Origin: an uncultured Anaerotruncus sp.
GTDB lineage: Bacteria > Bacillota > Clostridia > Oscillospirales > Ruminococcaceae
Direction: 5' to 3'
NCBI GenBank assembly: GCA_944385965.1
Contig: CALWZG010000003.1
Span: 1 to 64,000 of the forward strand
Length of the DNA stretch: 64,000 nt
Shown piece by piece: positions 18,997 through 27,965 of the stretch (its first letter is position 1; each line of letters starts with the position of its first letter). The notes beneath the pieces were generated by a model. The model worked only from the letters and a program-made list of their open reading frames with translations. It was not told the origin of the DNA and did no database searches. Both the position numbers and the translations under genes were made by a program.

Positions 18997-19386
18997 TTGT
19001 TGCCGGAAGCGTTAAAAGCCATTCTGTCGGTGGGGGTCCTTCTGATCGGATTTCTGTTGGTATTGGCGGCGGCCTACTGGGCTTCCAGATTTATGGGTAA
19101 ACGATATGGCGCCCTCGACCGGGGAAACGGATATATCCAGGTGTTGGACCGTGTTTCTTTGGGGCAGGACCGGGCGCTGTGGATTGTCAAAACGGCAGGT
19201 AAAGTTTTATTGGTCGGGGTTTCCCCTGAAAGCATCCAGCTGGTCAGTGAATTGGAGGAAAACCTGTTGGAAAAACAGCCTCCAGTGAAGCAAGGTGAGC
19301 TGTTTTCTGAGATGCTTAAAACCTTGCGGGGCGCAGGAAGTAGAAAGGGGGAATCGGAAGATGAAAGTGAACGTGGACAGAACTGA
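18997..19386 (+). CDS. fliO: Flagellar export apparatus protein FliO/FliZ
   Basis: 129 aa with one N-terminal membrane helix (about residues 8-30) and a small cytoplasmic domain with the pattern GNGYIQVLDRVSLGQDRALWIVKTAGKVLLVGVS, conserved in FliO. Start is TTG with GAGGAGGG upstream. It overlaps fliP by 26 bases. FliO assists assembly of the FliP ring. Confidence 0.88.
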   Translation: MLPEALKAILSVGVLLIGFLLVLAAAYWASRFMGKRYGALDRGNGYIQVLDRVSLGQDRALWIVKTAGKVLLVGVSPESIQLVSELEENLLEKQPPVKQGELFSEMLKTLRGAGSRKGESEDESERGQN

Positions 19387-20161
19387 ATTAAAAAGGCTGC
19401 TGTTCAAGTTTGGACTGTCATTGCTGATTACCATACTTTTGGGACTTGTGCTGAGCGGAACCGCTTATGCGGCTTCGGTGACAGTGGACTTGGATGCGGG
19501 GACTTCCACAGGCGGGAACGGCATTTTGGATTTGATTATGCTGTTCGCGCTATTGGCGTTGATGCCCTCCATCGTGATTATGATGACCAGCTTTACCCGG
19601 ATTGTGATTGTGCTGTCCCTGCTGCGTACCGCTCTTGGAACTCAGCAGTCCCCGCCCAATCAGGTGCTGATCAGCATTGCCTTGATTTTGACCCTGTTCA
19701 TCATGGCCCCTGTGGTTCGTCAGATCAATGCAGAGGCTTACATGCCTTATCAGGCGGGAACCATCACCCAGACAGAGGCGGTTTCCCGGGCTGTTGTCCC
19801 TATGAAGGAATTTATGCTCAGACAGACCCAGGTGAAAGAGCTGAATTTGTTCCTGGGACTGGCTGGACAGACGCAGATTCAGGTGGATGAGGAAAATCCT
19901 CAGGAACAGCTCACCAGTCTGGGCCTGGAGGTCATTGTCCCGGCCTTTATCACCAGTGAGCTGAAAAAAGCCTTTACAATTGGGTTTTATTTGTTTATTC
20001 CCTTTTTGATTATTGACATGGTGGTATCCAGTACCCTGATGTCTATGGGTATGGTGATGCTGCCACCATCCATGATTTCCATGCCCTTCAAGCTGCTGCT
20101 GTTTGTGCTGGTGGATGGATGGAACCTGTTGTTCAATTCCCTGGTGCAGGGATTCTACTAA
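19361..20161 (+). CDS. fliP: Flagellar export gate protein FliP
   Basis: 266 aa membrane protein of the export gate. It begins with a signal-like helix ending in TAYAA and carries the signature IVIVLSLLRTALGTQQSPPNQVLI. The C-terminal hydrophobic helices match the family. ATG 19361 has AAAGGGGG upstream and lies inside the end of fliO. Confidence 0.95.
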   Translation: MKVNVDRTELKRLLFKFGLSLLITILLGLVLSGTAYAASVTVDLDAGTSTGGNGILDLIMLFALLALMPSIVIMMTSFTRIVIVLSLLRTALGTQQSPPNQVLISIALILTLFIMAPVVRQINAEAYMPYQAGTITQTEAVSRAVVPMKEFMLRQTQVKELNLFLGLAGQTQIQVDEENPQEQLTSLGLEVIVPAFITSELKKAFTIGFYLFIPFLIIDMVVSSTLMSMGMVMLPPSMISMPFKLLLFVLVDGWNLLFNSLVQGFY

Positions 20162-20180
20162 ACAAAGAAGGAGGAGGACT

Positions 20181-20444
20181 ATGACACCAGAGACGGTTAT
20201 GGATGTACTGCGGGAAGCGGTGCTGGTTGCTTTAAAGCTGTCTATGCCTATGCTGCTTCTGAGCATTGGAATCGGCCTTGTCATCGCCATCTTTCAGGCC
20301 GCCACCCAAATCCACGAGCAGACCTTAACATTCGTCCCAAAGGTGCTGGTCCTGGCTCTGTTTATGCTTGGCACAGGCTCTTGGATGATGTCAGTGCTTG
20401 GGGAGTTTACCGAAAAACTCTTTGAGCTGATGACCAGGTTATAG
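20181..20444 (+). CDS. fliQ: Flagellar export gate protein FliQ
   Basis: 87 aa, two hydrophobic hairpin helices with the central QAATQIHEQTLTFVPK motif. ATG 20181 is placed by AAGGAGGAGG and by the family length. Confidence 0.95.
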   Translation: MTPETVMDVLREAVLVALKLSMPMLLLSIGIGLVIAIFQAATQIHEQTLTFVPKVLVLALFMLGTGSWMMSVLGEFTEKLFELMTRL

Positions 20445-20446
20445 AT

Positions 20447-21211
20447 ATGGTCTTTGGGATAGGAAATTTGGAGGCATATCTGTTGGTTTTTGTGCGGATG
20501 ACGGGTATGATTGCCTTAAATCCGCTGTTTTCCAGACGAGGAGTGCCTTTGATCGCCCGGACCGGAATGATTTTAGCCACAACCATTCTGTTGGCGCCTA
20601 CGGTGCCGGTGGCGCTGCCCCAACAGATGGACACCCTCCTGCTGATTTTGTTGATGTTTCAGGAGCTGGTGGTGGGGGCGCTGTGCGGTCTGATTTTTCA
20701 GCTGTTCTACTATATGATTTTCTTTACAGGGGACATTATGGATATGCAGTTTGGTTTGTCTATGGCCAGGGTCTTTGATCCAGGTACCAGCATCCAAGCT
20801 TCCATTTCAGGAAACCTGTTGAATATTTTATTTGTTTTCTATTTTTTCGCCACCAACAGTCATCTGGTGCTGCTGCAAGCCTTTGGGGCGTCCTATCATT
20901 TGGTTCCGGTGGGTACCGTACAGATTTCAGGGGAGGTCCAGGGGTTTTTGATTACCCTTTGCAGCACAGTACTTTCTATGGCGCTGCGGCTGGCGCTGCC
21001 TTTTGTGGCGGCGGAGTTCGTTATAGAGGTGGCGATGGGTATTTTGATGAAGCTCATCCCCCAAATGCATGTGTTTGTCATCAACATTCAGTTAAAAATT
21101 TTGGTGGGAATCTTTTTGCTGTTGGCCTTCGCCCAACCCATAGGAGACTTTATGGATCGGTATATGGAGGCAATGCTGCACAGTGTTGAAACCCTGCTGA
21201 CGTTGATGTAA
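20447..21211 (+). CDS. fliR: Flagellar export gate protein FliR
   Basis: 254 aa polytopic membrane protein. Motifs include PLFSRRGVPLIARTG and the VPVG-type centre. It begins two bases after the fliQ stop with no clear Shine-Dalgarno, so translation probably depends on coupling to fliQ. Confidence 0.94.
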   Translation: MVFGIGNLEAYLLVFVRMTGMIALNPLFSRRGVPLIARTGMILATTILLAPTVPVALPQQMDTLLLILLMFQELVVGALCGLIFQLFYYMIFFTGDIMDMQFGLSMARVFDPGTSIQASISGNLLNILFVFYFFATNSHLVLLQAFGASYHLVPVGTVQISGEVQGFLITLCSTVLSMALRLALPFVAAEFVIEVAMGILMKLIPQMHVFVINIQLKILVGIFLLLAFAQPIGDFMDRYMEAMLHSVETLLTLM

Positions 21212-21235
21212 GGTCTGCCTTGGGGAGGTGGTGAG

Positions 21236-22303
21236 ATGCCAGGGGAGAAAACCGAAAAGGCGACACCTAAGCGAAGACGGGACGAACGCAGAAAAGGTAA
21301 TACCTTTTTGAGCAATGAGGTGGTGACCGTTGCCTCGCTGCTGGTGATGTTTTATTCCCTGCGGTTACTGGGACCATTGATTGTGGAGACACTGACCCGC
21401 TCCATAGGAGAATTCATCACCTTGGGGCAGCAGAGAGACCCCCTGACAGCCGAACAGGTGCGGCTGTGTTTTGTTAAAGGCGCTTCCGCCTTTTTTATCG
21501 CATCCTTTCCGCTGATGATCATCAGCGTACTGGTGGCCATCATTGTGACAGGAGCCCAAACCAGATTTTTGTTCGCCAGCAAGCTGCTGGAGTTCAAAGG
21601 CAGCCGGCTCAATCCCCTCAATGGGATTAAACGCATGTTTTCCATGAGAGGCTTGGTGGAACTGGTCAAGTCCATCTGCAAGGTGGTTATTTTAGGGATT
21701 GTCATTTATCGGGTTATGCTGGATGAGATACCTGTATTCCCAAGAATGATGGAGATGGATGTGATACAGGTAATGATCATTACCGGCTCCATGATTCTGC
21801 AAATTGTGAAAACGGCGGCAATTATCTTTGTTTTTCTGGCTGCCGGAGATTATGCTTATCAGTGGTGGGAATATGAGAAAAACCTGCGGATGAGCAAAGA
21901 GGATATTAAAGAGGAATACAAACAAACGGAAGGTGACCCTCAGGTAAAAGGGAAAATCAAGGAAAGGCAGCAAGCCCAAGCCCGCAGGCGTATGATGCAG
22001 AATGTGCCCAACGCCGACGTGGTTATCCGAAACCCTACCCATTACGCGGTGGCCATCCAATATGACCCGGAAAAAAACAGCGCTCCTGTGGTAGTGGCCA
22101 AGGGAGCGGATCACATTGCTTTGAAAATCGTGGAGGTGGCCGAGGCCAACCACGTAATTGTCTTGGAAAACCGGCCGCTGGCCCGCGGCCTTTATGATAC
22201 AGTGGATTTGGAACAGGAAATTCCCGAAAAGTTTTTTAAACCGGTAGCGGAAGTCCTGGCTTATGTCTACAATCTTAGAGAAAGGGAACGGAGAAGTCAT
22301 TGA
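21236..22303 (+). CDS. flhB: Flagellar export switch protein FlhB
   Basis: 355 aa. Four membrane helices are followed by the cytoplasmic domain with the autocleavage motif NPTH (VIRNPTHYAVAI), cut between N and P when export switches from hook to filament substrates. GGGGAGGTGG precedes the ATG. A paralogous C-terminal domain is encoded at 34240. Confidence 0.96.
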   Translation: MPGEKTEKATPKRRRDERRKGNTFLSNEVVTVASLLVMFYSLRLLGPLIVETLTRSIGEFITLGQQRDPLTAEQVRLCFVKGASAFFIASFPLMIISVLVAIIVTGAQTRFLFASKLLEFKGSRLNPLNGIKRMFSMRGLVELVKSICKVVILGIVIYRVMLDEIPVFPRMMEMDVIQVMIITGSMILQIVKTAAIIFVFLAAGDYAYQWWEYEKNLRMSKEDIKEEYKQTEGDPQVKGKIKERQQAQARRRMMQNVPNADVVIRNPTHYAVAIQYDPEKNSAPVVVAKGADHIALKIVEVAEANHVIVLENRPLARGLYDTVDLEQEIPEKFFKPVAEVLAYVYNLRERERRSH

Positions 22304-24351
22304 ATCGCTTTAATACTCTGGTTACAGCGTTTGTGGTGCTGATTATCTTTCTGCTGATTATCCCTTTGCCCACCTGGATGCTGGACCTGATGTTCATTCT
22401 GAACATCTCCATATCTTTCATTATTCTGCTGACATCATTATATATCAAAGAACCGTTGGAGTTTTCTATTTTTCCCTCCATACTGCTGATTACAACCCTG
22501 TTTCGGATTGGACTGAATGTATCCTCCACCAGAAAAATTCTGACCAACCACGGAAATGCCGGACAGGTTATCAAAACCTTCGGTGAGTTCGTGATTCAGA
22601 ACAATGTGGTGGTTGGATTTGTAATCTTCATTATCATTGTTTTGGTTCAGTTTATTGTTATCACCAAAGGTTCCGAGCGTGTGGCTGAGGTTTCCGCCCG
22701 TTTTACCTTGGATGCTATGCCAGGTAAACAGATGGCCATTGACGCGGACCTAAGCTCAGGGCTGATTGATGAGCAGCAGGCCAGAGAACGCCGGATGAAG
22801 ATTCAAAGAGAAGCAGACTTCTTTGGTTCTATGGACGGTGCCTCCAAGTTTGTAAAGGGAGACGCTATCCTGTCTATTGTGGTTACCTTTGTAAACCTGA
22901 TTGGCGGTATCATTGTGGGATTTATCAACAAGGATGGAACCTTTCAGGAGATTATCCAGATTTACGCCATTGCCACCGTAGGTGATGGACTCATGTCTCA
23001 GATTCCTTCCCTGCTGATTTCGGTGGCTACTGGTATGGTGGTGACCCACTCCTCTTCGGAGTTTAACCTGAATGATGCCATCGCCAAGCAGTTTTTCTCC
23101 CAGCCTCGGGTACTGATGCTCTCCGCCATCGCTATGGCCTGTTTGTGCCTGATTCCAGGCTTCCCCAAACCGCAGGTATTGACGGTTTCCGCGTCTTTGA
23201 TGGCTTTGGGAATCCTGTTCCAGCGTCTGGCGGCGCCCAAAGCGGCGGTACAGCAGGATGTGCTGGCGCCGACGGAGGAGGTTACCAGTGAGGCGGAATA
23301 CTACAAAAATATCGACAATGTGTATGGCTTGCTGAATGTGGAACCATTGGAAATGGAGTTTGGATACAGCCTGATTCCATTGGTGGATGAGTCCAACGGC
23401 GGCAGCTTTATCAGCCGGGTGGTTATGTTCCGCAAACAGTTCGCCTTGGAGATGGGCATAGTGGTTCCCTCTGTACGTCTGAAGGACAGCGGCCAGCTGA
23501 ACCCTAACCAATACGCCATTCTATTGAAAGGCGAGGAGGTAGCCCGAGGGGATATTTTGGTGGACCATTACCTGGCGCTGGTTCCGGCGGGAGCGGAGGA
23601 CACCATCGGCGGAATTGATACGGTAGACCCAGCCTTCGGAATTCCCGCGAAATGGATTAGTGAGGATAAGAAGATCAAGGCGGAATTGGCGGGGTATACG
23701 TTGATTGACCCTACATCGGTTATCATCACCCATCTGTCGGAAATCATCAAAAAGTACGCCTATGAGCTGCTGAACCGTCAGGAAGTCAACAATATGATTG
23801 CCAACCTGCGTAAGACCAATGAAAGCATTATTAATGACACCATTCCCAATCCGGTATCTGTGGGAGATTTGCAGAAGGTGCTGTGTAATCTGCTGCGGGA
23901 GAATATTCCGGTGCGAGATTTGGAAACCATTCTGGAAACCATGTCGGATTACTGTCCAACCATCAAGGATATGGATATGGTAACTGAGTATGTACGCCAG
24001 TCGCTGAAACGTACCATTTCTCATCGATTCGCGGAGGCGGGGCAGCTGAAGGTCATCAGCGTGGACGCCAATGTGGAAAACACCATTATGGCCTCGGTGA
24101 AGAAGGTGGACAGCGGTTCCTATTTGGCGCTGGACAGCAAAACCATTCAGGCCATTGTCACATCCACCAATAAGGAGATTGGTAAAATCAAAGATTTGGT
24201 GCCGGTGCCCATTGTGCTTACATCCCCGGTGGTGCGCATCTACATGAAAAAACTGCTGGATCAGTTTTATCCTGACACTGTGGTGCTTTCCTATAATGAA
24301 ATTGACGGAGAAATTCAGATTCAGGCGCTGGGAACCATCACCATATCCTAA
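22300..24351 (+). CDS. flhA: Flagellar export gate protein FlhA
   Basis: 683 aa. Eight membrane helices in the first half, with the FHIPEP signature region (around residues 140-165: RFTLDAMPGKQMAIDADL), then the four-part cytoplasmic domain that docks chaperone-substrate pairs. The TTG start overlaps the flhB stop. Confidence 0.95.
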   Translation: MNRFNTLVTAFVVLIIFLLIIPLPTWMLDLMFILNISISFIILLTSLYIKEPLEFSIFPSILLITTLFRIGLNVSSTRKILTNHGNAGQVIKTFGEFVIQNNVVVGFVIFIIIVLVQFIVITKGSERVAEVSARFTLDAMPGKQMAIDADLSSGLIDEQQARERRMKIQREADFFGSMDGASKFVKGDAILSIVVTFVNLIGGIIVGFINKDGTFQEIIQIYAIATVGDGLMSQIPSLLISVATGMVVTHSSSEFNLNDAIAKQFFSQPRVLMLSAIAMACLCLIPGFPKPQVLTVSASLMALGILFQRLAAPKAAVQQDVLAPTEEVTSEAEYYKNIDNVYGLLNVEPLEMEFGYSLIPLVDESNGGSFISRVVMFRKQFALEMGIVVPSVRLKDSGQLNPNQYAILLKGEEVARGDILVDHYLALVPAGAEDTIGGIDTVDPAFGIPAKWISEDKKIKAELAGYTLIDPTSVIITHLSEIIKKYAYELLNRQEVNNMIANLRKTNESIINDTIPNPVSVGDLQKVLCNLLRENIPVRDLETILETMSDYCPTIKDMDMVTEYVRQSLKRTISHRFAEAGQLKVISVDANVENTIMASVKKVDSGSYLALDSKTIQAIVTSTNKEIGKIKDLVPVPIVLTSPVVRIYMKKLLDQFYPDTVVLSYNEIDGEIQIQALGTITIS

Positions 24352-24380
24352 ACCCTAGCCGCGTAAGGAGGTGACATGGT

Positions 24381-25193
24381 TTGGGGGTTATGCTGGAAGA
24401 AGGCAAAACGACAGAAAGACTGGACACCGAGGCGCAGGCAGAACAGGTAATGCTGCAATACAAGCAAACCAATGATTTGGAGCTGCGCAACCAGTTGGTA
24501 GAGTATTACAGCTATATCGCCAAAACTGTGGCAGCCCAAACCTACACACTGTCTTCCAATTACGCGCAGGTGGAGGATATTGTGAATGAGGGAATCATCG
24601 CTATCATAAACTGCGTGGAGAAGTTTGACCCCTCCAAAGGTGTGAGCTTTAAGGTATACGCCTTTAAACGGGTGCGGGGTGCGGTGATTGACTTTGTAAG
24701 AAAGCAGGATTGGTTTCCAAGAAGGGTCCGGGTGAACGCCAGGAATATCATGGAAGCCCATGACCAATTGTGTAATCAGCTGATGCGGGAACCCACCGAC
24801 CAGGAAATGGCGGACCGCTTGGGTATGACCTTGGCGGAATACCGTAAAAATAGCTGTGAGGCCGCTAATTCATTGATTTTTTCTTTTGAGGGTGTAGTAC
24901 AAAGTATGGCGACTGGAGGCGCCCAGAACGAATACAGCCAGTTGGTGGCTCAAGGTGGGAACCTTCCAGAAAGCAGTTACGCCAAGAAAGAGTTGAGGGA
25001 GGTTTTGAAGGACGCCATCAGTTCTCTTTCCGAAAGGGAGCAGATGGTTTTGTCCCTTTACTATTTCCATAATGTAAAATTATCCAGCATCGCCAAGATT
25101 ATGGGGGTCAGTGACCAAAGAGTTTCCCAAATCAACACAAGGGCGGTTTTGAAGTTGAAAAAAATAATGGCGGATTACATAGAGGGAGTGTGA
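24381..25193 (+). CDS. fliA: Flagellar sigma factor (sigma-28, FliA/SigD)
   Basis: 270 aa sigma-70 family factor. Region 2 (about residues 45-110: QVEDIVNEGIIAIINCVEKFDP and the VKAFKRVRGAVIDFVRKQDW-type segment), region 3 and region 4 helix-turn-helix (IAKIMGVSDQRVSQINTRAV) are all present. TTG 24381 is chosen since AAGGAGG sits 9 bases upstream. It should direct late flagellar promoters, including those proposed here at 32615 and 45674. FlhF and FlhG genes, often found just before it, are absent. Confidence 0.94.
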   Translation: MGVMLEEGKTTERLDTEAQAEQVMLQYKQTNDLELRNQLVEYYSYIAKTVAAQTYTLSSNYAQVEDIVNEGIIAIINCVEKFDPSKGVSFKVYAFKRVRGAVIDFVRKQDWFPRRVRVNARNIMEAHDQLCNQLMREPTDQEMADRLGMTLAEYRKNSCEAANSLIFSFEGVVQSMATGGAQNEYSQLVAQGGNLPESSYAKKELREVLKDAISSLSEREQMVLSLYYFHNVKLSSIAKIMGVSDQRVSQINTRAVLKLKKIMADYIEGV

Positions 25194-25197
25194 GAAT

Positions 25198-26001
25198 ATG
25201 CTGTCAGGTTTTTATACCGCAGGGTCTGGGATTCTGACCCAGCAAAGAGTCATCAATGTGTTGACCAATAATATCGCTAATATCCAAACCCCTGGTTTCC
25301 GGGCGGAGCGGGTGGTGAGCAAAACCTTTGATTTTGAGCTGATGACACGGATGGAGCAGGGAAATACCCAAACCATTGGAGTGGCATCCCCCATTCGGGA
25401 GGTTCGGGAAGTTCCGGTGGACTGGGAAATGTCCAGCTTGCAGGAAACCGAGCGCCCGTTTGATATGGCTTTGGTAGGGGAAGGGTATTTTAATATCCAG
25501 GGCCAGGCACCCCAGCTTCAGGAAGGGGATCCAGTTCCTCAGGATGGAGAGGCTCAGGAAGAAGGACAGCTTTATCTCACCAGAAATGGACATTTTAACC
25601 TGGATGAGGAAGGTTATCTGGTACTGGATGGTGTAGGCCGGGTTCTGGGCCAGAAGGGAGAAATCGATTTGGGCGGTTCTTCCAACTTTACAGTGGACCC
25701 GGATGGAACCGTTTGGGATGACCGGGGCCGTAAGGTGGATGTGCTGATGATTACCAAGCCTACCCAGGAGGGTGAGCTGGTGAAGGTGGACAATGGTCTG
25801 TATACATTGGATGAAAACAATACCATGGAAGCGGATGATGTCAGGGTGGTTCAGAACGCTTTAGAGCAGCCTAATATTGACATCAACCGGGAATTGACTC
25901 TGGTGATGGAGGCCCAGCGGGCGCTGCAAAGCTGCAGCCAGGCTTTGAAAATTGTAGATTCCATGAACCAAAAGGCCAGCACCCAGATTGCGGCGCTGTA
26001 A
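25198..26001 (+). CDS. flgF: Flagellar hook-basal body protein, FlhO/FlgF type
   Basis: 267 aa rod/hook family protein with the N-terminal NNIANIQTPGFRAERVV signature and the C-terminal ALEQPNIDINRELTLVMEAQRALQS motif. The region EGYFNIQG is the conserved central element. It probably forms part of the distal rod. Confidence 0.88.
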   Translation: MLSGFYTAGSGILTQQRVINVLTNNIANIQTPGFRAERVVSKTFDFELMTRMEQGNTQTIGVASPIREVREVPVDWEMSSLQETERPFDMALVGEGYFNIQGQAPQLQEGDPVPQDGEAQEEGQLYLTRNGHFNLDEEGYLVLDGVGRVLGQKGEIDLGGSSNFTVDPDGTVWDDRGRKVDVLMITKPTQEGELVKVDNGLYTLDENNTMEADDVRVVQNALEQPNIDINRELTLVMEAQRALQSCSQALKIVDSMNQKASTQIAAL

Positions 26002-26016
26002 TGGGAGGGATAAAGA

Positions 26017-26763
26017 ATGAATGTCTGCTTTTTTAATGGAGTCAGCGGAATGATTGCCAACCAGAAAGAGATGGATGTGTTGGGTCATAACATCGCTAAT
26101 GTGAATACAGCGGGTTTTAAAAGCTCCAGAACTTCCTTTGAGGATTTGCTGTATACCCAGATGGATGTCCATGAGGAAGGGCATCTGGTGGGTCATGGAA
26201 CTCGGGTTTCCTCGGTGGATTTGATGTACAGCCAGGGCAATCTGCTGCAAACCAATAACCTGTTGGATATGGCAATCATAGGCGATGGCTTTTTTGGAGT
26301 AGAGCGCAATGGACGGGTTGAGTATACCCGCAATGGAGCTTTTGATGTGAGTGTGGAAGGCCGGAAAGCCTATCTGGTGACCTCTGATGGAGGCTATGTA
26401 CTGGATGACCGGGGAAAACGTATCGAGTTGGAGCGAGAGAACGATGAAACCCAGACTTTAAAGCTGGATAATCTGGTTGAGAAGGTGGGGGTTTACCAGT
26501 TTGATAACCCGTTTGGCCTGACTCAGGTGGACCAGAGCAGCTTTATTGAAAGTGACCTGTCAGGTCAGCCTATTGTTTATAAGGAGAACGATAGCGAAAA
26601 GCCGCCTTATCAGCTGAAGCAGTCCGCTTTGGAGTCCTCCAATGTGGACTTGACCGACCAAATGGCGGATTTGATTGTGACCCAAAGAGCTTATCAGGTG
26701 AACGCCAAAATCGTTCAGACAGGGGACAATATCGAGGAAATTATCAACAATCTGCGCCAGTGA
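26017..26763 (+). CDS. flgG: Flagellar hook-basal body protein, FlhP/FlgG type
   Basis: 248 aa distal rod protein, paralogue of the preceding gene. The signatures are NIANVNTAGFKSSRTSF, GDGFFGVERNG and SSNVDLTDQMADLIVTQRAYQVNAK. The C-terminus is closest to FlgG/FlhP. Confidence 0.9.
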   Translation: MNVCFFNGVSGMIANQKEMDVLGHNIANVNTAGFKSSRTSFEDLLYTQMDVHEEGHLVGHGTRVSSVDLMYSQGNLLQTNNLLDMAIIGDGFFGVERNGRVEYTRNGAFDVSVEGRKAYLVTSDGGYVLDDRGKRIELERENDETQTLKLDNLVEKVGVYQFDNPFGLTQVDQSSFIESDLSGQPIVYKENDSEKPPYQLKQSALESSNVDLTDQMADLIVTQRAYQVNAKIVQTGDNIEEIINNLRQ

Positions 26764-26780
26764 TAAGGAGGAGAAAATGA

Positions 26781-27404
26781 ATGCCCATCCAAGACTATAA
26801 GGACCTGAATGAAATGCATTTGGATGTTTTGCGGGAACTGGGGAATATTGGTTCTGGGAATGCGGCTTCCTCCCTGGCGGGAATGTTGGCCAAAGCGGTA
26901 GATATTAGCGTCCCTAAAATCCAGATTTTGGATTACAATGAGGTATCAGACGCTTTGGGTGGCCCGGAAAATATGATTGTGGGCCTTCTGCTTTCCTTGA
27001 GCGGGGATGTGGAAGGAATGTTAATGTTCCTGCTGCAAAAAGATTTTGCTCATTTGATTCTCAATACCCTGTTGGGTGAGGAATTGAATGACTTTGAAGA
27101 TATTGATGAAATGGGTATTTCAGCCATCAAAGAGGTGTCCAATATTATGACTGCCTCTTATGTCAACGCCATCGCTGAGATGACAGGACTTACCATCAAT
27201 ATTTCGGTACCGGATATTTGCATTGATATGGCGGGGGCGATTTTGAGTGTTCCCGCAATTCACTACGCAAACATCAGTGATAAGATTATTTTTATTGAGG
27301 ATGAGTTCCGCAGTGATAGTGACAGGGCTGTCAGTGATATCTTGATGATTCCGGATGTAGATTCGTTGCAGAAAATAATGACAAACCTGGGGATAGAAAT
27401 ATGA
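26781..27404 (+). CDS. cheC: CheY-P phosphatase CheC
   Basis: 207 aa. Two active-site pairs are intact: ELGN in LRELGNIGSGNAASSL and EVSN in IKEVSNIMTASYVNAI. It dephosphorylates CheY-P and binds CheD for adaptation. Its stop overlaps the cheD start by 4 bases. Confidence 0.95.
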   Translation: MPIQDYKDLNEMHLDVLRELGNIGSGNAASSLAGMLAKAVDISVPKIQILDYNEVSDALGGPENMIVGLLLSLSGDVEGMLMFLLQKDFAHLILNTLLGEELNDFEDIDEMGISAIKEVSNIMTASYVNAIAEMTGLTINISVPDICIDMAGAILSVPAIHYANISDKIIFIEDEFRSDSDRAVSDILMIPDVDSLQKIMTNLGIEI

Positions 27405-27883
27405 GTGTGATTACAATTGGTATTTCTGACCAGAATGTGGCCAAAGGGGAGGACGTTCTGGTGACATACGCCTTAGGTTCCTGTGTGGGAATTTGTCTGT
27501 ATGATCCAATTGTAAAGGTTGCGGGACTTTCTCACATTATGCTGCCTACCAATACCGGGGTTACAGATCCCAAAGGACAGATGCGTTTCGCGGATACTGC
27601 CATTCCCATGCTGATTAGGCGAATGGAGAGCCTGGGCGCTTCCAAACCCCGTCTGAAGGCAAAAATTGCCGGAGGGGCCCAAATGTTCCCTGCGGTGACC
27701 AATGCCTCCATAGCCAACATTGGTCAAAGGAATGTGGCAGCGGTTAAGGCGGTCTTAGCGCAGCTACGGATTCCTATTTTAGCGGAAGATACAGGAAAAG
27801 ATTACGGACGCACCCAGCATTTTTACGCGAAAGATGGTGTTATGAGAATTACTTCCGCTAAAAAGGGAGAATGGATCTGGTAA
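27401..27883 (+). CDS. cheD: Chemoreceptor glutamine deamidase CheD
   Basis: 160 aa. The catalytic Cys lies in LGSCVGICLYD and the His in AGLSHIMLP; AKIAGGAQMF is the third family motif. It deamidates receptor glutamines and stimulates CheC. Last gene of the + strand flagellar block, followed by a terminator shared with cheB. Confidence 0.95.
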   Translation: MSVITIGISDQNVAKGEDVLVTYALGSCVGICLYDPIVKVAGLSHIMLPTNTGVTDPKGQMRFADTAIPMLIRRMESLGASKPRLKAKIAGGAQMFPAVTNASIANIGQRNVAAVKAVLAQLRIPILAEDTGKDYGRTQHFYAKDGVMRITSAKKGEWIW

Positions 27884-27920
27884 GGAAAAATGTAAAGCGA
27901 TAGGAGCTTTTTATGGGCGT

Positions 27921-27960
27921 ACAAAAAACGCTCTGGCCATTGGCCAGAGCGTTTTTTGTA
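27921..27960. terminator. Bidirectional terminator between cheD and cheB
   Basis: Near-perfect inverted repeat ACGCTCTGGCCA/TGGCCAGAGCGT flanked by A6 and T6, so it can end transcription from both sides of the convergent pair. Confidence 0.92.
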
Positions 27961-27965
27961 TCATT

